Source: a virus | Direction: 5' to 3' (one strand) | Virus record (IMG/VR): IMGVR_UViG_3300021341_000058 | Location: 1 to 23,016 of that record | DNA length: 23,016 nucleotides | Shown here: piece after piece, positions 1 to 6,817 of the stretch | Layout: every line of letters starts with the position of its first letter | Position numbering within the stretch: the first letter of the stretch is position 1 | Translations under genes and position numbers: made by a program | Notes under the pieces: model-generated | The model's database searches: none | What the model saw: the letters and a program-made list of their open reading frames with translations, nothing else | Told to the model about the DNA's origin: nothing

Positions 1-381
1 CTAGGTGATGCATTGCTGCTCTGTCCACGCTGCCGGAAACGGCTCAAGCAGCCGCGCCAGCGTCACCTCTGGCGCTTGCCTGCCGTCCAAGATCGCCTCG
101 ACGATGCCGGGCGAAAGCAGCGTCAGGCGCAGGACCCGGGCCATGTAAGTGAAAGCGATCCCCTCACGCTCGGCCAGTTCGGAAATCGACGCGAACTCGC
201 CGGACTCCAGCATCCGCTTCCAGCGAAAAGCGCGCGCCAGCGCCTTTACCAGTGCATTGTCCGGCTTGCGCGTCTGTTCTGCGCCATCTGGCAGCACCAT
301 CTCTTTTTTCCCGCCGCGCTTCACGAGGCGGAACGGGACGTGGAGCGTCACCGTGTCGGGGATCGGAGCCCCGCGTGTCAT
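1..381 (-). CDS. Small ParB/KorB-like HTH protein next to the recombinase
   Basis: A 126-residue protein whose TAG stop lies at the first base of the window. Residues about 63-100 contain a helix-turn-helix-like stretch (ISELAEREGI, then RVLRLTLLSPGIVEAILDG). It resembles the DNA-binding part of ParB/KorB proteins, where 'LSPxIVEAILxG' follows the recognition helix. No ParB nuclease domain is present. The ATG overlaps the TGA of the upstream recombinase as ATGA (378-381), so translation is probably coupled. I infer a DNA-binding accessory to the recombinase, perhaps a directionality factor or regulator. Sequence alone cannot tell which. Confidence 0.75.
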   Translation of the reverse strand: MTRGAPIPDTVTLHVPFRLVKRGGKKEMVLPDGAEQTRKPDNALVKALARAFRWKRMLESGEFASISELAEREGIAFTYMARVLRLTLLSPGIVEAILDGRQAPEVTLARLLEPFPAAWTEQQCIT

Positions 382-1703
382 GCTGCGACCTCGATGCCAC
401 CGGCCAGCAACTCGCGAGCCAGACCACCGAGCCCGTCGGCACGGAGGCGCACGTTCAGCCCCTCCGTCCCGATGTCGACGCGCTCGACCAGCAGCGCCAC
501 GATGCGGGCCTGCTCAGCGGGAAACAGTTCGTCCCACAGCGGATCGAGCCGGGTCAGTGCCTCACGGATGTTAGTCTCGGCGACCTCGCCGTCGTGGGCA
601 CGCGCTGCCTTCCAGGTCCCTGCGATGATCTCGGGCTGGCGGAACACGGCACGCAGTTGGTCGATCACGGCGGCCTCGATAGCGCCAGCGGGCACGCGGC
701 CGGCCGGGCAGGATCCGGCGCCGTGCTTCAGCACCGTCTGGCTGACATAGTAGCGGTAGAGCCTGTCGCCCTTACGGGTGTGCGTTGGCGAAAAGGCCGC
801 GCCGTCCGGGCCAAACAGCAGCCCCTTCAGCAGCGCGGGTGTCTCGGCGCGGGTTCGAGCAGCCCGCTTGCGCGGGCTTTCCTTCAGGATGGCGTGGACG
901 CGGTCCCACGTCTCGCGGTCGATGATGGCGTCGTGCTCGCCGGGGTAGCTGTCGCCCTTGTGGACGGCCTCACCGATGTAGGCGCGGTTGCTCAGCATCC
1001 GGTAGATGTATTTCTTGTCGATCCGGTTGCCGCGCGGCGTCTGAATGCCGCGTTTCGTGATCTCTCTCGCCAGCTCCGTGCCCGACCCGATCTCGAGGAA
1101 GTGGGCGAAGATCCAACGGACGTGCGCGGCGGCTTCCTCGTCCACGATCAGCTTCCGGTTCTCGACACGGTAGCCGTAGGGCGGCACCCCGCCCATCCAC
1201 ATGCCCTTCTTCCGGCTGGCGGCGACCTTGTCGCGGATGCGTTCGGCCGTGACCTCACGCTCGAACTGCGCGAAGCTGAGCAGGATGTTCAACGTCAGCC
1301 GCCCCATGGACGTGGTGGTGTTGAACGACTGGGTGACGGAGACGAAGGTCACGCCGTTACGGTCGAACACCTCGACCAGCTTGGCGAAGTCGGCCAGCGA
1401 GCGGCTGAGGCGGTCGATCTTGTAGACCACGACCACGTCGACCAGCCCGTCCTCGATATCCTCCAGCAGCCGTTTCAGGCCGGGGCGTTCCAGCGTGCCG
1501 CCGGAGATGCCGCCGTCGTCATACTGATCGCGGACAAGCACCCAGCCTTCGGACCGCTGGCTGGCGATGTACGCCTCACAGGCTTCGCGTTGGGCGTGCA
1601 GGCTGTTGAACTCCTGCTCCAGCCCTTCCTCGGAGGATTTCCGGGTGTAGACCGCGCAACGCAGCTTGCGCACGACCATAGATTTTTCGGGCGGCTTCGT
1701 CAT
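378..1703 (-). CDS. Serine site-specific recombinase (probable phage integrase)
   Basis: A 441-residue recombinase of the resolvase/invertase superfamily with a large C-terminal part. The N-terminal catalytic domain begins at about residue 14, with YTRKSS placing the likely nucleophile at Ser23. The conserved VVVYKIDRLSRS and FAQFEREVTAERIRDK segments follow, then a 'Recombinase' domain beginning near GMWMGGVPPYGYRV. The start at 1703 (MTKPPEKS) overlaps the upstream DUF2924 stop as ATGA; longer readings in this frame run through the DUF2924 gene and are shadows. The usual C-terminal zinc ribbon is degenerate. The paired cysteines expected around GLLFGPDGAAFSPTHT are absent and only the Cys of SCPAG remains. 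It likely catalyses prophage integration and excision through a Ser-DNA intermediate. Family call is secure; integrase role is inferred from context. Confidence 0.92.
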   Translation of the reverse strand: MTKPPEKSMVVRKLRCAVYTRKSSEEGLEQEFNSLHAQREACEAYIASQRSEGWVLVRDQYDDGGISGGTLERPGLKRLLEDIEDGLVDVVVVYKIDRLSRSLADFAKLVEVFDRNGVTFVSVTQSFNTTTSMGRLTLNILLSFAQFEREVTAERIRDKVAASRKKGMWMGGVPPYGYRVENRKLIVDEEAAAHVRWIFAHFLEIGSGTELAREITKRGIQTPRGNRIDKKYIYRMLSNRAYIGEAVHKGDSYPGEHDAIIDRETWDRVHAILKESPRKRAARTRAETPALLKGLLFGPDGAAFSPTHTRKGDRLYRYYVSQTVLKHGAGSCPAGRVPAGAIEAAVIDQLRAVFRQPEIIAGTWKAARAHDGEVAETNIREALTRLDPLWDELFPAEQARIVALLVERVDIGTEGLNVRLRADGLGGLARELLAGGIEVAA

Positions 1704-2155
1704 GTCCGCCCCCTGTGGTTCTTGAGGCCGAAGAACACCCAGCCGTTCCAGCGCGTGCCGGTGATTGCCCGCGCGATGGCGGAGAGCGACTTGTAGGGCC
1801 GCCCCTGCCATTCGAAGCCGTCGGCGGTGACGGTGACGACCTGTTCGACGCCCTGCCATTCGCGCAGAAGGCGCGTGCCTGTGATGGGGCGGTCGCGATC
1901 GGCGCGGATGCCGCGCTTGGATCGGTCGCCGCCGTCCAGTTCCTCGCCCAGCCGTTCCAGACGCCGTATCGTTTCGGGCTTCAGCCCGCCATAGGCGAGT
2001 TCCTGGATGCGGTATGCCAGGCGGGACTCGAGGTAGCGGCGGTTGAACGGTGGCGGCTCGCTGTCGAACAGGTCGCGCCACTGTTTCTTCAGGTCGGGCG
2101 TCGGCGTGGTCTTGAGCGCGGCCAGGCGCGCGGGGATGGGATCGGGCTTGTTCAT
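1700..2155 (-). CDS. DUF2924 family protein
   Basis: A 151-residue protein that I recognise as DUF2924, a family often found just upstream of serine recombinases in alphaproteobacterial prophages. Visible signatures are the N-terminal LYLESRLAYRIQELAYGGL-like stretch and the C-terminal block with FEWQGRPYKSLSAIARAITG then WNGWVFFGL. The latter resembles a small DNA-binding fold such as the one in RAMA-type domains. I chose the ATG at 2155 because AGGAG-like GGAGA lies 8 nt upstream. A longer in-frame reading begins at 2215 but lacks that support. Its stop overlaps the recombinase start as ATGA, and its own start overlaps the stop of the preceding small gene. Biochemical role is unknown; a partner of the recombinase is a reasonable inference. 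Confidence 0.82.
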   Translation of the reverse strand: MNKPDPIPARLAALKTTPTPDLKKQWRDLFDSEPPPFNRRYLESRLAYRIQELAYGGLKPETIRRLERLGEELDGGDRSKRGIRADRDRPITGTRLLREWQGVEQVVTVTADGFEWQGRPYKSLSAIARAITGTRWNGWVFFGLKNHRGRT

Positions 2156-2355
2156 GCATTTCTCCGGTGAGTTGGAGTTGCATGACGGCATTGGTCGGGC
2201 GGATAGTGTAGGCAACGTTCTCCAGTCTCGTCAGATACTTCGCCCACCTCCCGCATCCGCAACCGAACCAGCCCGAGCGCCAGCAGGCCGCACAGATCGG
2301 CGCGGCGTTCTGCGGGCGTCAGCTGGTCGGGCGGGAGCGGATTGGGGCGCTTCAT
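2152..2355 (-). CDS. Small hypothetical protein between helicase and DUF2924
   Basis: A 67-residue protein beginning MKRPNPLPPDQLTPAERRA. The first half is helical and leucine-rich (LCGLLALGLVRLRMR); the second half is polar with several Cys and His residues. Both ends form ATGA overlaps: the start with the helicase stop (2352-2355) and the stop with the DUF2924 start (2152-2155). That tight packing is the main argument that it is real. I do not recognise a named family. The PDQLTPAERRAD-type opening is common in small phage proteins encoded beside recombinases, but that gives no function. Confidence 0.65.
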   Translation of the reverse strand: MKRPNPLPPDQLTPAERRADLCGLLALGLVRLRMREVGEVSDETGERCLHYPPDQCRHATPTHRRNA

Positions 2356-4034
2356 GCGGCCGACCGCTCCGCCCGGCCAAGAACAGCGGCGGTTATCGCG
2401 CCACGGTTCCAGCGGAAGTTCAGGTGGCAGTTGGCGGCGTATTTCGACAGGCTGAAATCCAGCCCGTTGGCCTCGTGACCCGCGCGCTGCAGAAGGTCCA
2501 TCTGCTTCATCGTCGCCGGATCATTGAGCCAGCGACGGCTCTTGATCGATGCCGTCCCCGTCTCGGTAGCGCGCAGGAAATCGTCTGCGGCAGCGAGCGC
2601 CTGCACCCTGGTGCCGATGGCGAGCGGCCGGATCGCCCTGCCTTTCGGCTGTCCGAGCCCGTGCCAGAGCGCGCCATCATGGAACACCCCGGCCCAGCCA
2701 TTGAACCCGCTCGCCATCATCGCCTGGCCGTCGCCATGCAGATCGCACCAGGCGAATGGGGACCGCTCCAGCAGGTCGATCTCCATCATGTCGAAGGCGG
2801 TCAGCAGTCGGGCCTCTGCTCGTTCCCGCGTGAAGACGTGACCGCAGAAATCGCAGACCGATGCTCCAAGCGGCAATTCGGCCTCACAGGTCGGGCACAG
2901 TTTCCACGGTGCCTGGCCGGGCTCAGGATCGTCCTCGTCGAGGGTGATCTCCTGTTCGAGCGACCCGTGCCGGAGCGCTGCGCCCGCGAAGTCGAGCACG
3001 ACGCAGTCGGTTTTCACGATGCCTGGAAAACGCGCGGGATCGACCCTGCGCAGGCCGCGACCGACTGCCTGGATGAAGGTGCCCTTGTGCAGCATGGGGC
3101 GCAGGATGCCGATGCAGCCGACAGGCTGGCTGTCGAAACCTTCGGTCAGGACCATGCAGTTCGTCAGCACCTGCACCTCGCCCCGATCGAACCGGGCGAT
3201 GAGGTCGGCGCGCGTCCGCGATGGCATCTCGCCCGAGATCGTCTCGGCCGTGACGCCGGCCGTGCGGAATGCCTCGGCAACCGCATCGGCATGGTCGACC
3301 GTCGCACAGAAGAAGATGGTGCGCCGGTCCGCTGCCTTCGCCTGCCAGTGTTCGACGACGGCCTCGTTCAGCACCGAGCGGTTCAGCACCTTGTCTGCCG
3401 CGCGCATGTCGAAATCGCCCGCGGTGGCGCCCAGCCCGGCCAGTTCGTCCTCGACGCCGAGATCGATGGTGTAGGTCCGCGGTGGCACCAGGAGACCGCG
3501 ACCGATCAGCGTGCCGATCTTCAGATGATAGCCGACATTGCTGAAGGTGCGGCGCAGGCTGCGGCCATCGCCGCGACCCGGCGTGGCCGAGAGCCCGAGC
3601 AGCTTGATCTCCGGATTGAGCGCCCGGGCCTCGTCGATGATGGACTGATAGCTTTGCGCCGCGGAGCGGTGGCATTCGTCGATGACGAGATGCGAGACCG
3701 GCGCCATCCGCTCGCGCCGGTTGGCGCGCGCCAGGGTCTGGACGCTTCCGAAGACGATGCGGCCGTCCCAGTCGTCATGCTCGGCCTTGACCACCGAGGT
3801 CGGCATTCCGGTGACAGTGTCGATGGCGCTGCGGTTCTGATCAATCAACTCGTCGGTGTGCTGCAGCACCAGAACGCGGTCGTGTCTGCGGTGCTCCAGT
3901 TCCTCGCCGATGTAGAAACCGGCGATGGCGGTCTTTCCCGCCCCGGTGGGCAGCACCAGCATGGTGTTGCCATGTGCGGCGGTGCGATCGCGGGCGGCAT
4001 CGACCGCCGCCCTCTGATAGTCGCGCGGAATCAT
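2352..4034 (-). CDS. Superfamily 2 DEAD/DEAH-type helicase with zinc finger
   Basis: A 560-residue ATP-dependent helicase. Motif I is PTGAGKT (residues 29-35), motif II DECH (119-122) and motif III SATPGR (149-154). The C-terminal RecA-like lobe has TEGFD (297-301) and motif VI QAVGRGLRR (322-330). A four-cysteine ribbon follows (Cys380, 383, 394, 397), then a C-terminal region of unknown fold. The architecture matches phage and restriction-type SF2 helicases that remodel duplex DNA in replication or recombination. The start at 4034 follows a purine-rich GAGGGGGA overlapping the upstream gene's stop. The gene sits in the recombination operon with a Sak4-like ATPase. DNA unwinding in recombination-dependent replication is likely; polarity and partner are unknown. 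Confidence 0.92.
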   Translation of the reverse strand: MIPRDYQRAAVDAARDRTAAHGNTMLVLPTGAGKTAIAGFYIGEELEHRRHDRVLVLQHTDELIDQNRSAIDTVTGMPTSVVKAEHDDWDGRIVFGSVQTLARANRRERMAPVSHLVIDECHRSAAQSYQSIIDEARALNPEIKLLGLSATPGRGDGRSLRRTFSNVGYHLKIGTLIGRGLLVPPRTYTIDLGVEDELAGLGATAGDFDMRAADKVLNRSVLNEAVVEHWQAKAADRRTIFFCATVDHADAVAEAFRTAGVTAETISGEMPSRTRADLIARFDRGEVQVLTNCMVLTEGFDSQPVGCIGILRPMLHKGTFIQAVGRGLRRVDPARFPGIVKTDCVVLDFAGAALRHGSLEQEITLDEDDPEPGQAPWKLCPTCEAELPLGASVCDFCGHVFTRERAEARLLTAFDMMEIDLLERSPFAWCDLHGDGQAMMASGFNGWAGVFHDGALWHGLGQPKGRAIRPLAIGTRVQALAAADDFLRATETGTASIKSRRWLNDPATMKQMDLLQRAGHEANGLDFSLSKYAANCHLNFRWNRGAITAAVLGRAERSAA

Positions 4035-4045
4035 GGCCGTCCCCC

Positions 4046-4675
4046 TCAGCGTGCCCAGAAGGGCGCGGAGCCGGAGGACGGCGCGCCCGACTGACCCATG
4101 CCGTTGTCCGCAAGCTGCGAGCCCGAGGCGGTGAACTGACCCTGCTGCGGTGGCTGGGGTACGCTGCCCATCACCCGAGCGTATTCGGCATGGTCGGCGC
4201 CGAGCGCGGCCTTGATGACGTTGCGCCCGGTGTCGTCGGGCTTGTCCTTGTCGCGCTCGATGCCGATGCGCGCCACGAACTCCAGCCCACTCAACTCGCC
4301 GAGGCTGCGGATCATCCGCGCGGCGCGGGCGGCGTTCGACTGGTCATCGGCACGCACGCCGCGGGCGGATTCGAGGATGCCGCGGATCATGGCGCGCCCG
4401 CGGTTGCCGTAGGTGTCGTCGCCGGGACCGCCCGCAGCCTTTCCGCGAAAGCCGATGCGCGTGTAGATGCGACGCCGCGCGAACGGCCCCTCCATCACGA
4501 CTGCCTCGGTGTTGAGGTAGAGGGCCGGGCTGGTCTTGCTCTGGGTCAGCCAGCCTTCGGGGCCCGCGCCGCCGGGGCGGACGGTCAGGCAGACCTTGAC
4601 CAGAGTGTTGGCCGGGATGAGGTCGAAGGCGGCGTCCTGCGTGTCCGCGCCGTTGAAATCCATGTCGCTCGCCAT
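4046..4675 (-). CDS. Probable DNA-metabolism accessory, possibly ssDNA-binding
   Basis: A 209-residue protein encoded between the Sak4-like ATPase and the helicase. It has a beta-rich N-terminal half (LIPANTLVKVCLTVRPGG, then a YLNTEAVVMEGPFARRRIY segment) and a low-complexity Gln/Gly/Ser tail ending SAPFWAR. I do not recognise a named family. Phage single-strand annealing ATPases are often paired with an SSB-like protein, which is the basis for the suggestion. Two in-frame ATGs lie 6 nt apart. AAAGGAG ends 1 nt before the upstream one (4681) but 7 nt before the one at 4675, so I place the start at 4675 (MASDMDF). The upstream ATG would overlap the ATPase stop as ATGA. Confidence 0.75.
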   Translation of the reverse strand: MASDMDFNGADTQDAAFDLIPANTLVKVCLTVRPGGAGPEGWLTQSKTSPALYLNTEAVVMEGPFARRRIYTRIGFRGKAAGGPGDDTYGNRGRAMIRGILESARGVRADDQSNAARAARMIRSLGELSGLEFVARIGIERDKDKPDDTGRNVIKAALGADHAEYARVMGSVPQPPQQGQFTASGSQLADNGMGQSGAPSSGSAPFWAR

Positions 4676-4677
4676 TG

Positions 4678-5574
4678 TCATGCTCCTTTCGTCGTCGGGG
4701 GATTGGGTGCGGTGGCGGCCGCGGGCAGATCGAAGTTCAGGTGGGCAGCGCCATCGGGGCGCGGACCACGGATCTTCGCCATGAGCCGCCCGAGATGGGC
4801 GGGCTCGATCATCGACAACCGGCCGCTGCGGTCCTTCGCGGGAAGGCCGAAATCGTTGATGGTGGTGCAGATGAATGCCCTGAACGGGTCACCCTTCTCG
4901 GGGCGCAGTTCGGTCAGGGTCACGACTTCGTCGACGATGCCGGGCAATTCGAGGCCGGTCTTCGATCCCTCGATCTGCATCGAGAAGAAAGGCTTGCCGA
5001 AGTCGTCGAGCTTGCGGTCGAGCAGACCGACCAGCCAGATGTTCTTGGCGGGCGTGTGCTGCAGATGCGTGAGCCAGCCGATCATCTCCTGGCCGAGCAA
5101 CCCGTAGGTCGCGCGGAGATCCGGCTTGCCGGTGCGGTCGGACTGGGCCTGGGATTGGCCCTTGCACCACTGAAGGCAAATGCGAGAGGCGACGGAGATA
5201 CTGTCGACGAAGACCGTGTCGTACTTGTCGAGTTGGCTGGGGGGACCGAAGGCCGCGCAGACGCGCGCGAAGTGCCCGGGCCCATAGGACTGGTCGTCCC
5301 GCATGGCCGGGTTGGCGCCGCCGATCCAGGCGGCCAGATCGCGGGCGACCTCCCAGTCGCGGATGCGGATCTCGTCGCCGGGCCAGCCCTGAACGGCCAA
5401 CTCGCCCGCCTCGAGGTTCAGGAAAAGCGTTCGCTGCGGATCGAGGGTCAGCAGCTGCGTGGTCTTGCCGATGCCGGAGGTGCCCGTGAGCACCCCCTTG
5501 ATGCCGCGCGCCTCGCGCAAGCGTTCGTCGGCCGTGATGATGCGGAGCGGCCCGCCGCCGAAGGGGGCGCTCAC
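4678..5574 (-). CDS. Sak4-like AAA ATPase (phage recombination ATPase)
   Basis: A 298-residue RecA-fold ATPase. Walker A is GTSGIGKT (residues 31-38) and a hydrophobic Walker B ends in VFVDS (121-125). The order and length match the AAA_24/Sak4 group of phage nucleotide-binding proteins, which are related to the RecA/RadB core and help single-strand annealing or strand exchange with a phage SSB. Start is a GTG at 5574 overlapping the previous stop as GTGA. The next gene downstream may be its SSB partner and the one after is a helicase, giving a compact recombination module. Family assignment is by motif and length. Exact role, annealing or ATP-driven remodelling, is inference. Confidence 0.85.
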   Translation of the reverse strand: MSAPFGGGPLRIITADERLREARGIKGVLTGTSGIGKTTQLLTLDPQRTLFLNLEAGELAVQGWPGDEIRIRDWEVARDLAAWIGGANPAMRDDQSYGPGHFARVCAAFGPPSQLDKYDTVFVDSISVASRICLQWCKGQSQAQSDRTGKPDLRATYGLLGQEMIGWLTHLQHTPAKNIWLVGLLDRKLDDFGKPFFSMQIEGSKTGLELPGIVDEVVTLTELRPEKGDPFRAFICTTINDFGLPAKDRSGRLSMIEPAHLGRLMAKIRGPRPDGAAHLNFDLPAAATAPNPPTTKGA

Positions 5575-5864
5575 TTGCCGCCCTCCAGATCCCGCACAGC
5601 GGCCGAAATGGCGATGTCCGCGCCACAGGCGCCCTGGCGGCGCGCCATCTTCAACACGTCGCCAAGCGCACTCGTAAGCCGGTAGAGCTCGGACTGCTGC
5701 CGCGCCAGGGCGACAAGCGCGAACTCGATGTCGTCCACAGTGGCGCGCTCGATCGGCACCGCGCGGTTCGGCCTGTCAGACAGGGCCGGAACGTTGACCG
5801 TGTCGGGGATCGCCTCCATCCAGCTCGACTGGCGCAGGCGTTTCAGGGGGGAAGTCGTGAACAT
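5571..5864 (-). CDS. Small hypothetical early phage protein
   Basis: A 97-residue protein. The first 40 residues are Pro-rich and likely extended (AIPDTVNVPALSDRPNRA). The rest is predicted helical (DDIEFALVALARQQSELYRL, then DVLKMARRQG) and could form a short helical hairpin or coiled-coil pair. CGGAG lies 7 nt before the ATG at 5864. Its TGA overlaps the GTG of the ATPase gene, so it is likely translated with it. I recognise no family. It could be an accessory of the recombination ATPase, but only position supports that. Confidence 0.65.
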   Translation of the reverse strand: MFTTSPLKRLRQSSWMEAIPDTVNVPALSDRPNRAVPIERATVDDIEFALVALARQQSELYRLTSALGDVLKMARRQGACGADIAISAAVRDLEGGK

Positions 5865-5918
5865 GGTGATGCTCCGTGTTTTCGTCGGTTGGTGTCCAGG
5901 GATCGTCGGGAAGACTGC

Positions 5919-6000
5919 TGCCGGGCCTGACGCCGCCCTGGAGCTTGCGGTCGGAGTGTTTCCCCGCGTGGGGGTGTTGCATTCCTCCGAGGGCCCGGCA
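5919..6000 (-). other. Nested inverted repeats in the leader between sigma-like and early genes
   Basis: The 178-bp gap between the sigma-like gene and the 97-residue gene holds an ordered set of complementary segments. An outer 9-bp pair is TGCCGGGCC (5919-5927) with GGCCCGGCA (5992-6000). Inside it lies TCGGAG (5951-5956) with CTCCGA (5985-5990), and inside that CCCC (5962-5965) with GGGG (5970-5973) around a 4-nt loop. All three nest without crossing, as expected for one folded transcript leading into the AAA ATPase genes. A weak ORF (82 codons from an ATG at 6024, AGGA 6 nt upstream) overlaps it but runs about 90 nt into the next gene. Structured leader RNA is inference only. Confidence 0.35.
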
Positions 6001-6042
6001 TGAAACTTGGTGGAACCGGGTCATCGCCGGTCCTGTTGTCAC

Positions 6043-6654
6043 CTACCGGCGGGCCTCTGAGACTGTCGGGGCGGCGCCGAGATATGCGGCGAGATCAAGC
6101 GCCTCGGCCGCCTTCCGGATCGTGCCGAGCCGGGCGTAGACTGTGCTGCGATGGATCCCGAGGGCCTCGGCTGCCTCCGTCGGCGACATGTCGATCAGCG
6201 CCAGCGCGACATCCCTGCAGGTCGGTGTCAGCCCTGCGAGAAGGCGCCGGACATCGCGGACCAGCCCGAACGCCTCGTCCGGTGCACGCGCGACGGCGGC
6301 GTGCAGCGCCACACTGTCAGGCAGGGTTTCCGCGAGCGGCAGCGTCTCGTCATCGCCGCGACCCTCGGACGGAGTCTCGAAGTCGACCCACGCCCGCTCG
6401 GCCCGAAGGCGTTCGGTCGGCGCGGCCAGCGTGGCGATGCGGTTCGCCAGAACGCGGTCTGCGAACGTGTCGTACTGACCGCGGGAGGGGTCGAACCTGT
6501 CATCCCGGCGATAGAGGTGCAGACGCAGGTCCTGCTTGATGTCCTCGGCGTCCATGCCGGGGACCGAACCTGATCGAGCAAGTCGTTCGGCCCGGATGAT
6601 GATGTTGCGGGAGACGCGCGAGCGCGCGTCGCAAATGGGGTGGAAACGCTCCAT
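6043..6654 (-). CDS. Phage-encoded sigma-70 family (ECF-like) factor
   Basis: A 203-residue protein with two regions typical of small sigma factors. Residues about 34-75 (DAEDIKQDLRLHLYRRDDRF then QYDTFADRVLANRI) resemble region 2, which binds core polymerase and the -10 element. Residues about 157-185 (PTEAAEALGIHRSTVYARLG) form a region-4-like helix-turn-helix. The linker is acidic and lacks region 3, as in ECF factors. No anti-sigma gene adjoins it. It lies first in the leftward early operon, just after a terminator, so it could redirect host polymerase to phage promoters. It could instead be a sigma-like regulator without core binding. The ATG at 6654 has AAGG about 9 nt upstream. Confidence 0.8.
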   Translation of the reverse strand: MERFHPICDARSRVSRNIIIRAERLARSGSVPGMDAEDIKQDLRLHLYRRDDRFDPSRGQYDTFADRVLANRIATLAAPTERLRAERAWVDFETPSEGRGDDETLPLAETLPDSVALHAAVARAPDEAFGLVRDVRRLLAGLTPTCRDVALALIDMSPTEAAEALGIHRSTVYARLGTIRKAAEALDLAAYLGAAPTVSEARR

Positions 6655-6753
6655 GAAGTTTCGCCTTCGTCCAGGTGGACGGGCACGCGGCCCGAGTGAC
6701 CGGGACCGGCGAAAATTCGGGGAGCGGGTTCGAAATCAGGGCGCAAGGCGAAC

Positions 6754-6789
6754 GAAAAACCCCACGAAACCGATTGGTTTCATGGGGTT
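6754..6789 (-). terminator. Rho-independent terminator ending the two-gene cassette
   Basis: A 14-bp stem pairs 6758-6771 with 6776-6789 around a GATT loop. In the leftward transcript the stem is followed directly by a U run (complement of the A run at 6754-6757). The only imperfect pair (6765 with 6782) is a tolerated G-U in the leftward RNA but a C-A mismatch in the rightward RNA, so the hairpin suits leftward transcription. It lies 28 nt beyond the stop at 6818 and separates the cassette from the sigma-like gene. Confidence 0.85.
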
Positions 6790-6817
6790 GGTTACGGCGA
6801 AAAAAGTTTCGGTAGGT

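Noticed and set aside
252-1796. Long rightward open frame of 514 codons opposite the recombinase
   Set aside because: Long antisense frames arise in GC-rich genes; it has no domain and lies wholly over the recombinase and DUF2924 genes.
1704-2183. Upstream extension of the recombinase frame to a 601-residue product
   Set aside because: It reads antiphase through the DUF2924 gene and is Arg/His/Pro-rich in the manner of a shadow frame; the catalytic domain begins right after 1703.
5776-6042. Possible 82-88 codon gene after the sigma-like factor
   Set aside because: It has a fair AGGA site but runs about 90 nt into the next gene out of frame and has no recognisable sequence; kept only as a note with the structured element.
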